Below are positions 6,867-14,314 of a stretch of 28,378 bases of DNA, in pieces (the stretch's first letter is position 1; every line of letters starts with the position of its first letter). The DNA comes from a virus. A program made the position numbers and the translations under genes. Below the pieces are notes generated by a model, which was not told where the DNA came from, ran no database searches, and saw nothing but the letters and a program-made list of their open reading frames with translations. The stretch is taken from positions 1 to 28,378 of IMG/VR virus record IMGVR_UViG_3300030329_002890, one strand, 5' to 3'.

Positions 6867-8060
6867 ATGGCACTTAATATGACTACTTTTGCTGCGGCTC
6901 TTAAGCAGCATTATACAAATGAAAGAGTCGAGAATATGGTTTACAAAGATAATCCATTTCTCGCTATGGTAGCTAAGTATGAAGACTTTGGTGGAGAAAA
7001 CCTGAAGCTTCCTATCAAGTATGGGATTCCTCAAGGTAGGTCTGCTACTTTTTCTGATGCTCAAGCTAACAAAACTAATACTCAACTTAAAGCATTTTTG
7101 CTTACCAGAGTTTCTGATTATTCTTTAGCTTCTATCGCTAACGAAACTATTGAAGCTTCCAAAGGAAATGCAAACGCATTTATGGAATCTGCTACTCTTG
7201 AAATTGATGGGGCTATCGAATCTGCTACTCGATCACTTGCTATCGCTCTTTATAGAGATGGTTCAGGTGCTATCGGACAGGTATTATCGACAACCTCTTC
7301 TGCTACTACCTTTACTCTAAAGCAGACTGATGATGTTACTAACTTTGAAGTTGGTATGCAACTAAAGCTTAACGCTACAAAAACTGGTTCTTCTGGAACT
7401 TTATCTACTGCTGTTACTGTTGATGGTGTTAACAGAGATACAGGTGTTATTACACTTTCTGCTTCTGCCTCTCTAACTGCTGATCACTTTATCTATCAAG
7501 AAGGTGACTACGATGCAAAAGTTAAAGGTCTAAACGCTTGGGTTCCTGAGTCTGCCCCTGGTTCTACTGATTCTTTCTTTGGTGTTAACAGAAGTTCAGA
7601 TGCTACTCGTTTAGGTGGTATCAGATTTGACGGTTCATCACTTCCTATCGAAGAAGCTCTTATTGGTGGTGCTTCACGAGTTGCTAGAGAAGGTGGAAAG
7701 CCTGATGTTTGTTTCATGAACTACTCAAACTTTGCTGACCTAGAAAAAGCTTTAGGTTCTAAAGTTTCTTATGTTGACGTTAAAGCAAGTCCTGAGATTG
7801 GTTTTAGAGGTATTTTAATTCACGGTCCTAGAGGTCCTATTAAAATAATACCTGATCAAAACTGTCCTAAAGATGTAGCTTTCATGCTTCAAATGGATGT
7901 TTGGAAACTTTACTCTCTTGGTAAAGCTCCTAAGATTCTTGATTCAGATGGTCTTAAGTTTTTAAGGGATTCTGCTGCTGACTCTGTTGAAGTTAGAGTT
8001 GGTTACTATGCTCAGCTAGGGTGTAGAGGTCCTGGGTATAACGTAAGAATTGCATTATAA
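6867..8060 (+). CDS. major capsid protein, HK97-like fold
   Basis: The 397-residue coat protein forms the icosahedral shell. It follows the scaffold gene, has a strong AAAGGAG site, and shows the beta-rich composition of podovirus coats. The N-terminal arm and helix (residues 1-35) are followed by K-L-P-I-K-Y-G-I-P-Q-G-R, the probable E-loop region around 50-75. Residues about 145-215 are Thr/Ser/Val-rich and look like an inserted beta domain. The C-terminal part (V-G-Y-Y-A-Q-L-G-C-R-G-P-G-Y) resembles the ending seen in marine podovirus coats. Codon choice shifts here: GCT, TCT, GGT, CTT and GTT are far more common than in the portal or tail genes, fitting very high expression. A strong intrinsic terminator starts nine bases after the stop. 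There is no sign of a frameshift-extended form like T7 gp10B. Confidence 0.93.
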   Translation: MALNMTTFAAALKQHYTNERVENMVYKDNPFLAMVAKYEDFGGENLKLPIKYGIPQGRSATFSDAQANKTNTQLKAFLLTRVSDYSLASIANETIEASKGNANAFMESATLEIDGAIESATRSLAIALYRDGSGAIGQVLSTTSSATTFTLKQTDDVTNFEVGMQLKLNATKTGSSGTLSTAVTVDGVNRDTGVITLSASASLTADHFIYQEGDYDAKVKGLNAWVPESAPGSTDSFFGVNRSSDATRLGGIRFDGSSLPIEEALIGGASRVAREGGKPDVCFMNYSNFADLEKALGSKVSYVDVKASPEIGFRGILIHGPRGPIKIIPDQNCPKDVAFMLQMDVWKLYSLGKAPKILDSDGLKFLRDSAADSVEVRVGYYAQLGCRGPGYNVRIAL

Positions 8061-8068
8061 TTAATATT

Positions 8069-8098
8069 AGGGAAGCCTTTCGGGGCTTCTCTTTTTTT
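8069..8098 (+). terminator. intrinsic terminator after the capsid gene
   Basis: AGGGAAGCC (8069-8077) pairs with GGCTTCTCT (8084-8092) through nine base pairs with one G-U pair, around a six-base loop, and runs into seven T (8092-8098). It lies just after the capsid stop, the position of the main T7 terminator behind gene 10, and would lower transcription of tail genes relative to the capsid. Confidence 0.9.
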
Positions 8099-8138
8099 GC
8101 TGCGTGTTGTATTACACTCAGACTAAAGGAGAAATAAA

Positions 8139-8567
8139 ATGGCTAACAGAAATTTTAATAGATTACAAGCTTTAGATAAAGAAATAAAAATAATTCATGG
8201 ACAGTTCGATGTAGGTTCTTCAGGTGCTCCTACTCTTTCTGTTGCAAAAAGTGTTGGTGTTAAAAGTATCGCTAGAAATAGTGCAGGGGATTACACATTA
8301 GTTCTTGGTGTCTCTGGTGGTGATACTGATAAATACAATCATTTTTTTGGCGCTTACTTTGATATCCAAAAATCAACTGCCATAGGTTCAACTGCTGGTG
8401 GCGCTTCTTTTCAGTTAAAAGGTGCTCCTACCGTTTCTACTAACGGTACAGTTAATTTTATAGCTCTCAACTCCTCAGGAGCTGCTGCTGAGATTGGATC
8501 AGGTGAAACAGTTCATTTTATGATAGTTGTTAAAAACTCTAACCAGCCAGGTGTTGGTGCTAGCTAA
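8139..8567 (+). CDS. probable head decoration or structural protein
   Basis: This 142-residue protein starts at an ATG with an AAAGGAG site and is the first gene after the capsid terminator. It is Gly, Ser, Ala and Val-rich with alternating hydrophobics, so it is probably an all-beta sandwich. The segment V-K-S-I-A-R-N-S-A-G-D-Y-T-L-V-L (about residues 41-56) is the kind of beta hairpin seen in small virion proteins next to capsid genes in marine phages. There is no signal peptide, Cys or catalytic motif. Position suggests a capsid decoration protein or head fibre that stabilises the shell. A minor tail component is the main alternative. The family is not one I can name. Confidence 0.72.
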   Translation: MANRNFNRLQALDKEIKIIHGQFDVGSSGAPTLSVAKSVGVKSIARNSAGDYTLVLGVSGGDTDKYNHFFGAYFDIQKSTAIGSTAGGASFQLKGAPTVSTNGTVNFIALNSSGAAAEIGSGETVHFMIVVKNSNQPGVGAS

Positions 8568-8578
8568 GGAGTCTAACA

Positions 8579-8869
8579 ATGATTATGATGGGTCCTAAAA
8601 AAGATAAGGGCGGTCTAATGGTCGCCATTATGGAAAAGTTAAAGAACGGTCATAGCTCATACGAAGAAGGTAAAGAACACAACGAACACATGATGGAAAA
8701 ACATCATGATGGTCATGGTCATTACGAAAAATACAAACATGAAGTAGATGGAATGATTAAAGCCATAAAAGACTGCGTCAAAGGCGAATCAGACGAAGAG
8801 GAATACAAGGAAGAATTTGCTAAATGTCTAAAGATGTTCATTAAAAAATGCGTTAAAGACGATTACTAA
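8579..8869 (+). CDS. small His-rich charged protein, function unknown
   Basis: The 96-residue protein begins at an ATG with an AAGGAG site seven bases upstream. The middle (residues about 24-60) carries eleven or so His, including E-H-N-E-H-M-M-E-K-H-H-D-G-H-G-H, mixed with Lys and Glu. The C-terminal third holds three Cys (D-C-V, K-C-L, K-C-V) spaced along a probable amphipathic helix. This composition could bind metal ions. The rest is helical and highly charged, unlike its beta-rich neighbours. It lies between a probable decoration protein and the head-tail adaptor, and the stop is followed at once by a GC-rich hairpin. It could be a virion component, a completion protein or a chaperone. 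No family is recognised. Confidence 0.72.
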   Translation: MIMMGPKKDKGGLMVAIMEKLKNGHSSYEEGKEHNEHMMEKHHDGHGHYEKYKHEVDGMIKAIKDCVKGESDEEEYKEEFAKCLKMFIKKCVKDDY

Positions 8870-8872
8870 TTA

Positions 8873-8897
8873 GGGGGGCTAACGCCCTCCTTCTTTT
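8873..8897 (+). terminator. GC-rich hairpin followed by a T-rich run, probable weak terminator
   Basis: GGGGGGC (8873-8879) pairs with GCCCTCC (8884-8890) with one G-U pair around a TAAC loop, and TTCTTTT (8891-8897) follows. This has the form of a Rho-independent terminator, with a T-run broken by one C. It sits between the His-rich gene and the adaptor, so it would attenuate transcription into the tail genes for a second time after the capsid terminator. Confidence 0.6.
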
Positions 8898-8902
8898 GGA
8901 GG
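8886..8902 (+). promoter_or_regulatory. alternative hairpin that would hide the adaptor ribosome site
   Basis: CCTCC (8886-8890) is the 3' arm of the terminator-like stem but is also complementary to GGAGG (8898-8902), the ribosome site of the adaptor gene, across a seven-base T-rich loop. The two pairings cannot form together. In mRNA the seven-pair upstream stem should win, which would leave the ribosome site open. The base pairing is seen; regulation is inferred. Confidence 0.4.
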
Positions 8903-8906
8903 TATG

Positions 8907-9623
8907 ATGGCTTCAATTACTGAAAGTTCTTTAGTAACCAGAGTTCGGCAAAGAGCCGACATGGAATCTAATAACTTTGTTTCTGATATAGAAGTGCAGA
9001 CTTACATAAATGGTTCCATAGCAGAGCTACATGACTTGCTAATTCAAGTTTATGGTCAAGACTACTATGTTAGTAGTAACACCTTTACAACAACAGCAGG
9101 TACAGACACCTACGCACTTTCTACAAGTGCAGGTGCAGATTTTTACAAACTAAGAGGGATGGATGCAAAGTTAAATGGATCAGAGTATTTTACTTTACAG
9201 CCATTTAATTTTAACGAAAGAAACATAAGACAGGAAGGTAGCCTATCTAACGTACTAGGTGTTGCCAACCTTAGGTATAGATTAGTAGGATCTAATATTA
9301 TTTTTACTCCTACTCCCGATGCAAACACTGAAGTTAGAGTTTGGTTTGTACCAACAGCACAACAATTTAGCAGTTCAACTCCAGCTACTTCTACTACTAC
9401 CTATGATGATTTTAATGGGTATGCTGAGTATGTAGTTATAGACGCAGCTATAAAGTGTTTGCAAAAAGAAGAAAGCGATGTAAGTGTTCTTCTAGGACAA
9501 AAAGCTGCTATGAAGAGAAGGATAGAGGAAGCTGCTAACAATAGAGATGCAGGGCAGCCTCTTACTGTATCTGATGTTTATTTAGAAAATAACGAGTTCT
9601 TCTTTGGCAGGAGCACACTGTAA
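8907..9623 (+). CDS. head-tail adaptor (T7 gp11-like position)
   Basis: The adaptor ring sits under the portal and links it to the tail nozzle. This 238-residue protein occupies the T7 gp11 position between the head genes and the nozzle gene. Its N-terminal helical part (S-L-V-T-R-V-R-Q-R-A-D, then D-I-E-V-Q-T-Y-I-N-G-S-I-A-E-L-H) has the look of podovirus adaptors, where a long helix pair begins the protein. A central beta region follows (T-T-A-G-T-D-T-Y-A-L, then F-N-F-N-E-R-N). The C-terminal helical part (E-Y-V-V-I-D-A-A-I-K-C-L, then A-A-M-K-R-R-I-E-E-A-A) is also typical. Two ATGs are adjacent at 8904 and 8907. I chose 8907 because GGAGG at 8898-8902 leaves four bases before it and only one before 8904. 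The stop overlaps the next ATG as TAATG. Confidence 0.8.
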   Translation: MASITESSLVTRVRQRADMESNNFVSDIEVQTYINGSIAELHDLLIQVYGQDYYVSSNTFTTTAGTDTYALSTSAGADFYKLRGMDAKLNGSEYFTLQPFNFNERNIRQEGSLSNVLGVANLRYRLVGSNIIFTPTPDANTEVRVWFVPTAQQFSSSTPATSTTTYDDFNGYAEYVVIDAAIKCLQKEESDVSVLLGQKAAMKRRIEEAANNRDAGQPLTVSDVYLENNEFFFGRSTL

Positions 9624-9955
9624 TGTCAGTAAGAAGATTTAATAAAGTTTTTAAACCACAGGATCAAGAGTTTAATAGACTTCAAGATAATATTGAACAA
9701 GTTTTAAACCCTGTTATAGATTCTAGGATAGTAGATGGAGTTTACATAAAAGAAGTAGACCTATCAACAGCAGATACTTTTGTTGAACACAAGCTAGGAA
9801 GAGAACCATTAGGTTTTATAGTTGTAAGAAAGTTTGCCGCAGGTGATGTCTTTGAATCTTTGACAGACTCAAGTGGTGACAATTATGATAGAAAAAAATT
9901 TATAAACATTAAAGCATCAACAAGTTTATCAAATGTTTACTTGTGGATATTTTAG
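9623..9955 (+). CDS. small fibre-like virion protein
   Basis: This 110-residue protein overlaps the adaptor stop as TAATG, so the two are probably co-translated. Residues 1-35 are a helical lead (N-R-L-Q-D-N-I-E-Q-V-L-N-P-V). From residue 38 the pattern becomes beta: V-Y-I-K-E-V-D-L, then V-E-H-K-L-G-R-E-P-L-G-F-I-V-V. The block H-x-L-G-R-x-P-x-G is common in small phage fibre and baseplate proteins, where it forms a beta strand pair. It ends in an aromatic strand (V-Y-L-W-I-F). A tail fibre anchor or tail accessory protein fits the position between adaptor and nozzle. The exact role is unknown. Confidence 0.7.
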   Translation: MSVRRFNKVFKPQDQEFNRLQDNIEQVLNPVIDSRIVDGVYIKEVDLSTADTFVEHKLGREPLGFIVVRKFAAGDVFESLTDSSGDNYDRKKFINIKASTSLSNVYLWIF

Positions 9956-9964
9956 GAAATAACT

Positions 9965-10669
9965 ATGGCTGAAACATCAACAACAACCTTTATGAATTTA
10001 GTCCTTCCGACCCCAGGTGAACGGTTAGGACCAACTTGGGCTACTGATATAAACACAGCCTTAACTAGAATAGATGAACATGATCACTCTGCTATAGGAA
10101 AAAGTTTAGGAGTAGCTGCCTTAACTATAGATGGAGATTTAGATTTCTCACCTGGAACAAGTGATTTTGCAACATTAAACAAAAAATACTCAGGTTTCAC
10201 GAACAACTCAACAACTCTTGCTGCTGCTAGTTTTCCTGCTAGTGTTTTTGTTCTTGAAGGAAATCTTTTTTATAACAACTCTACAGGTAGTCAAATACAA
10301 TTAACAGACGGTTCAGCTCTTAGTTCTACAGGAGTTTCTGCGATACAGTTTGCTAAGTTTGCAGATACTTTATCGTCAAGTAGTTCAACAGCTCCTGACG
10401 CTATAAATGCAAGTGATAACGCTTCTTACTATGTTTGTGACACAGGTACAGCAGCAGTTTTTGTTAGATTGCCAGCAGCTTCAACCGCTCCAGCAGGTAG
10501 ATTTTTTGTGATAAAAGACATAGGTGGAACAGCTTCTACTAATAATATAACTGTTCAAGTATCAGGAACAGATACAATAGATGGTGCTTCCACTCACGTA
10601 ATTGCTTCAAACTTTGGTTCAGCTACTTTTATTTCTAGAGGTAACTCTGTTGCTTATGATGTAATATAG
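9965..10669 (+). CDS. fibre or tail structural protein with C-terminal beta module
   Basis: The 234-residue protein starts with the common phage fibre lead: M-N-L-V-L-P-T-P-G-E-R-L-G-P-T-W, then I-N-T-A-L and I-D-E-H-D-H-S (about residues 10-42). This segment is seen at the N-terminus of many tail fibres. Residues 155-234 form a beta module with L-P-A-A-S, I-T-V-Q-V-S-G-T-D-T-I-D-G and S-N-F-G-S. It is clearly related to residues 46-118 of the small protein at 24220-24576, so this domain is used twice, 14 kb apart. The middle is Ser/Thr/Ala-rich. The weak site AGGAAAT precedes the ATG. It is probably a virion appendage on the head or tail. It is short for a receptor-binding fibre. Confidence 0.75.
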   Translation: MAETSTTTFMNLVLPTPGERLGPTWATDINTALTRIDEHDHSAIGKSLGVAALTIDGDLDFSPGTSDFATLNKKYSGFTNNSTTLAAASFPASVFVLEGNLFYNNSTGSQIQLTDGSALSSTGVSAIQFAKFADTLSSSSSTAPDAINASDNASYYVCDTGTAAVFVRLPAASTAPAGRFFVIKDIGGTASTNNITVQVSGTDTIDGASTHVIASNFGSATFISRGNSVAYDVI

Positions 10670-10677
10670 GAGATAAC

Positions 10678-13600
10678 ATGGCTCTTAATAAACAAGGATT
10701 ACATCTACAATTAGACCAAGGCATCAATACAAAGTTTGATGATAAAGACCTACCTCTTGGAGACTTTGATTTAGTTGAAAATGTTTCATTTGAAAAAAAT
10801 GGAGAGTTCAATAAAAGATACGGATATGATGAAATAAAAGGAGAACAGATAGGAGGAACTCAAGCTCAGTCTCCTATTGGTGTTACAAAGTATAAAGATC
10901 AGTTATTATGGGTATCTAGAGATCAAGTTTATAGCTACAGTGAAGGAGCTACTGTATTTCAAAATGAGGGTAGTTTTGATGCTATAGTTCCTAAGTCTAG
11001 CATAGTGGTTCAAAATGGAAAAGAACAATCTGAGCTTCAATGTGCCTATTTGCAAGGCTACAAAGTTTTTGTTTACATGGAAGGCTCAGTTCATAAAATA
11101 TCAGTAGTTGATGATGAGTCGGGTTCATATGTTCTTTATAATCAAACAGTACCAGGCTCTACTAGAACAGGCGGTCTTAGAATAGTTGTTAAAGATAATA
11201 AGATAATTTTATTTGGCACAGACGGTTCTAATGTTCTAAAGATTCAAAGATTTGATTTACTAGGTTATCTAAAAGATGGATTAGCTTTTGAGTCTTCAGC
11301 AGTAGGAGCCCTAGGTGCAGAAAATACTGTAGCCACTTTACACTCATCTAAGAAGTATGATGTAGCTGTAAGTGCCATATCAATGATAATTGCATACTAT
11401 GACAATAGTGCAAGTGAATTAAAGTTTGCAAGAGAACTTTCTAATAGTGAATCTTTTACGACTGATATAGACCCTTTTACTGTTGCAATAGCTCCTGCAA
11501 ACGCCATAGACTTAAGTGTTGATCTTTTTGGAAAATTTATATTAGTAACAGCAAACGGAAGTGGTGTAGTAAAATTAGCCATACTTGGAGCCGATGTTAC
11601 ACAAGTTAAAGCTCCTACTACAATAGAAGATGTAACTTCTGCTAACTTTGATTCTGCTGTAAACGTAACCGCACAGACTATAGATGGTTTTACTTACGAT
11701 GTTTTTTATCAAGTCTATGAGTCTTCTCCTTCTGTTTTTACTATAAGCACAGGAACTACAGCAGCTTCTACTACAGCAGCTTTAGACTACACATGGTCAA
11801 ATCATCATGTAAGAAAAAATACTTTTAGTTATAGTACTAGTACAGCAGGTACAGCCTCTACTATTATGAGAGGAGTTGGTCTAGCGACAAAAGCTTTTGT
11901 ACAAGATCAGAATGTTTATATAAATACAATACGAGAAGCAGAATTATATGCTACTTATTATGTAGCAAAATCAGACGGTTCTATACAATCAAAGATTAGT
12001 CAAAATACAGGAGGCAGTCTACTTAACTCTATAAGAAAAAGAAATGGAGTATCTACAGTTTTTTCTAATCACAGTGGTACAAACACTGATGCAGTTTACA
12101 CTGTACCAAGCCTTAGTAACGTCCCAACCATCAGTTCAGAAAAGTTTTTAGTAGTAACTAAAATACAAGGTGTTATAGAAAGTGGAACTGAGGGAACTAC
12201 AAACTATTATAGTTTATATGGAGTAAACAGTACAATACTAGATTTTAGTAATGAGATTGTAAACCAAACTGAAGAACTTGCAGAAAACTTACATTTCTCT
12301 GGAGGTCAGCTAAAAGCATATGATGGTAATGTTTTAGTAGAACAAAATTTTAACTACCCCCCTGCTAGGATGGACATAGCAAAAGGAACAGCAGGTGGTG
12401 ATAATACTTTTGCAAGACCTTCAACGGTTGATGATGTTTATCAGTACAGAGCAATATTCACTTTTACAGATGCTCAAGGCAATATTCATAGGTCAGGTCT
12501 TTCAAACTTAGAAACTTTTACATATGAAACTACTGCTACTGACTCTACCTTAGATAATATTTTAGTTCACGTACCCTCTCTACCTCTTACTCAGAAAGAA
12601 GATGTTTACATAGAACTATATAGAACTACGGCAAATGGGACAGTTTTTCATAAATTAAATGCTGATAGTAGTAACTCAACTTCTCAAACATTTACTCCAA
12701 TAAATAATCAACCTACTGCTGACTGGATACTATACAAAGATAAAACAAAAGATACTAGTCTAGTAAACAATGAAACTCTTTATACTACAGGTGGTATTTT
12801 AGAAAACACAAGTCCACCATCTTGTTCTATAGTTTCTAGTTTTAAAAACAGATTATTTGTGGCAGGGCTAGAAAACAAACTAGAGTTACGGTTTTCAAAA
12901 CTACTATCGTCAAAGGTAGGAGTTGAAATGAATGATACTCTTAGTATTCTAGTATCACAGGTTGGTGGAGACATTACAGCTTTGAAATCTATGGATGATA
13001 AGCTTATAATTTTTAAGAAAAATGCAATATTCTATCTAGCAGGTGATGGTCCTAATAATCTTGGAGAACAAGATACGTTTATTGAACCACAACTTATATC
13101 CTCTGATGTAGGGTGTGCTGTAAAAAATAGTGTAGTTCTAACACCGTTTGGCATTTTTTTTAAGACAGGAAAAGGTATTTACCTACTGACTAGAGCCTTA
13201 GAGCTAGAATATGTAGGAGCAGACGTAGAGGATTATTATAATCTAACAATAACAAAGGGTGACATTTACCCTAAAGACAATGAAGTTAGGTTTTTAACCT
13301 CTGAAGGACAAGCTTTAGTTTACAACTATTATAGAAAGTTTTGGGGACTATATGGGAACCACCGAGGAGATAGTTCAGTAGTTATAGGACAAGATTACTA
13401 CTATGTTCACAAAGATGGTAATGGTAGCAGGGTATTTAAACAAAATAGAGAGAAGTATGATGATGCAGGAGATCCAGTAGAGTTAGTATTAGAAACTGGT
13501 TGGATAAACCCTTTTATGAAACAGGGCGCAATGAGAGTCTATAGGATGTTAATATTAGGCGACTATTACTCACCACATAAACTTAAGGTTAGTATTTGTT

Positions 13601-13971
13601 ATGACTACAAAGACTACTACTCTCAGTCAAAGGTTATAGATGTTAATGATTATACTGAAGTCTATACTTATGGAGACCCTGATCAAGAGATAAAATCAAC
13701 TGGGGTATCAAAAGGTTTCTATGGTGACCCAGGTGGTACCACTGGTACCCATACTACAGCTATAGCATATGGTGGAAAAAATGTTATGCAGTATCAAGTA
13801 AGAGTTGACTTTGATCAGCAAAAATGCGAAGCTTTCAAGATAAAGATAGAATCAGAGCAGCAAGCAGGTGAGTTAGGCAGAGCCCTAGGTCTTAGTGATC
13901 TTACGTTTATAGTTGGTACAAAAGGAACAGAATATAAAATTAAACAAAGTAGAATCTTTGGAACAAGCTAG
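10678..13971 (+). CDS. tail nozzle protein (T7 gp12-like position)
   Basis: This 1097-residue, beta-rich protein lies between the adaptor region and the ejection proteins, the T7 gp12 position. Its N-terminus (Q-G-I-N-T-K-F-D-D-K-D-L-P-L-G, then V-E-N-V-S-F and K-R-Y-G-Y-D) matches the opening of podovirus nozzle proteins, where a short N-T-K stretch, a P-x-G turn and a K-R-x-G-x motif begin a beta-propeller. Repeated strands of the form L-L-W-V-S-R-D-Q-V-Y-S-Y and F-G-I-F-F-K-T-G-K-G-I-Y-L-L (about residues 824-836) fit propeller blades. It is longer than T7 gp12 (about 794), and the extra length seems to lie in the Ser/Thr-rich middle (about residues 330-500). It probably forms a hexameric tube through which DNA leaves and carries fibre contacts. 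A TAGGAG site precedes the ATG. Confidence 0.82.
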   Translation: MALNKQGLHLQLDQGINTKFDDKDLPLGDFDLVENVSFEKNGEFNKRYGYDEIKGEQIGGTQAQSPIGVTKYKDQLLWVSRDQVYSYSEGATVFQNEGSFDAIVPKSSIVVQNGKEQSELQCAYLQGYKVFVYMEGSVHKISVVDDESGSYVLYNQTVPGSTRTGGLRIVVKDNKIILFGTDGSNVLKIQRFDLLGYLKDGLAFESSAVGALGAENTVATLHSSKKYDVAVSAISMIIAYYDNSASELKFARELSNSESFTTDIDPFTVAIAPANAIDLSVDLFGKFILVTANGSGVVKLAILGADVTQVKAPTTIEDVTSANFDSAVNVTAQTIDGFTYDVFYQVYESSPSVFTISTGTTAASTTAALDYTWSNHHVRKNTFSYSTSTAGTASTIMRGVGLATKAFVQDQNVYINTIREAELYATYYVAKSDGSIQSKISQNTGGSLLNSIRKRNGVSTVFSNHSGTNTDAVYTVPSLSNVPTISSEKFLVVTKIQGVIESGTEGTTNYYSLYGVNSTILDFSNEIVNQTEELAENLHFSGGQLKAYDGNVLVEQNFNYPPARMDIAKGTAGGDNTFARPSTVDDVYQYRAIFTFTDAQGNIHRSGLSNLETFTYETTATDSTLDNILVHVPSLPLTQKEDVYIELYRTTANGTVFHKLNADSSNSTSQTFTPINNQPTADWILYKDKTKDTSLVNNETLYTTGGILENTSPPSCSIVSSFKNRLFVAGLENKLELRFSKLLSSKVGVEMNDTLSILVSQVGGDITALKSMDDKLIIFKKNAIFYLAGDGPNNLGEQDTFIEPQLISSDVGCAVKNSVVLTPFGIFFKTGKGIYLLTRALELEYVGADVEDYYNLTITKGDIYPKDNEVRFLTSEGQALVYNYYRKFWGLYGNHRGDSSVVIGQDYYYVHKDGNGSRVFKQNREKYDDAGDPVELVLETGWINPFMKQGAMRVYRMLILGDYYSPHKLKVSICYDYKDYYSQSKVIDVNDYTEVYTYGDPDQEIKSTGVSKGFYGDPGGTTGTHTTAIAYGGKNVMQYQVRVDFDQQKCEAFKIKIESEQQAGELGRALGLSDLTFIVGTKGTEYKIKQSRIFGTS

Positions 13972-13978
13972 AGGATTT

Positions 13979-14314
13979 ATGAGTAATTATGCAGACTACA
14001 GACTAGAGTGTTATGACATTCATAGTTTTGAAGACGAACATGGATTTTTTGCAGTAAAGAGCCATGATAATGATAAAAGATTACATATAGAAGACATGTG
14101 GGTAAAACCAGAATTTAGAGATAAAAAAATAGGACAACAATATCAGGATAAGATATTTACATACGCAAAAGATAAAAAATATGAAAAAGTTACATGTTCC
14201 GTTTATGTTTATAATAAACATGCAAACGAAACTCTAGCTAAATTTTTACACAACAAATGGAAACTAGCTTGGAACAATGGTGATTATATTGTGCTCAGTA
14301 AGGATGTAATATGA
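13979..14314 (+). CDS. GNAT acetyltransferase-like protein in the T7 gp13 position
   Basis: The ATG at 13979 is preceded by AGAGG just after the nozzle stop. An in-frame TTG at 13913 would overlap the nozzle gene and has no good ribosome site, so I prefer 111 residues. The core resembles a GNAT fold: L-H-I-E-D-M-W-V-K-P-E-F-R-D-K-K-I-G-Q-Q-Y matches GNAT motif A (V-x-P-x-x-R-x-x-G-I-G), which binds acetyl-CoA. A strand V-T-C-S-V-Y-V and a helix with N-K-H-A-N-E follow, as in GNAT motif B. One usual Gly of the R-x-x-G-x-G loop is Lys here, so activity is uncertain. In T7 the gene at this place encodes gp13, a small virion-assembly protein. The stop overlaps the next ATG as ATGA. A true enzyme or a structural relic are both possible. 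Confidence 0.7.
   Translation: MSNYADYRLECYDIHSFEDEHGFFAVKSHDNDKRLHIEDMWVKPEFRDKKIGQQYQDKIFTYAKDKKYEKVTCSVYVYNKHANETLAKFLHNKWKLAWNNGDYIVLSKDVI

Noticed and set aside
8040-8140. Frameshifted long form of the capsid protein, as in T7 gp10B
   Set aside because: No slippery run precedes the stop and no open frame continues past it; a terminator follows at once.
13913-13979. Earlier TTG start for the GNAT-like gene, or a frameshift fusion with the nozzle
   Set aside because: TTG 13913 has no good ribosome site, while ATG 13979 has AGAGG just after the nozzle stop. The extra residues show no GNAT likeness.
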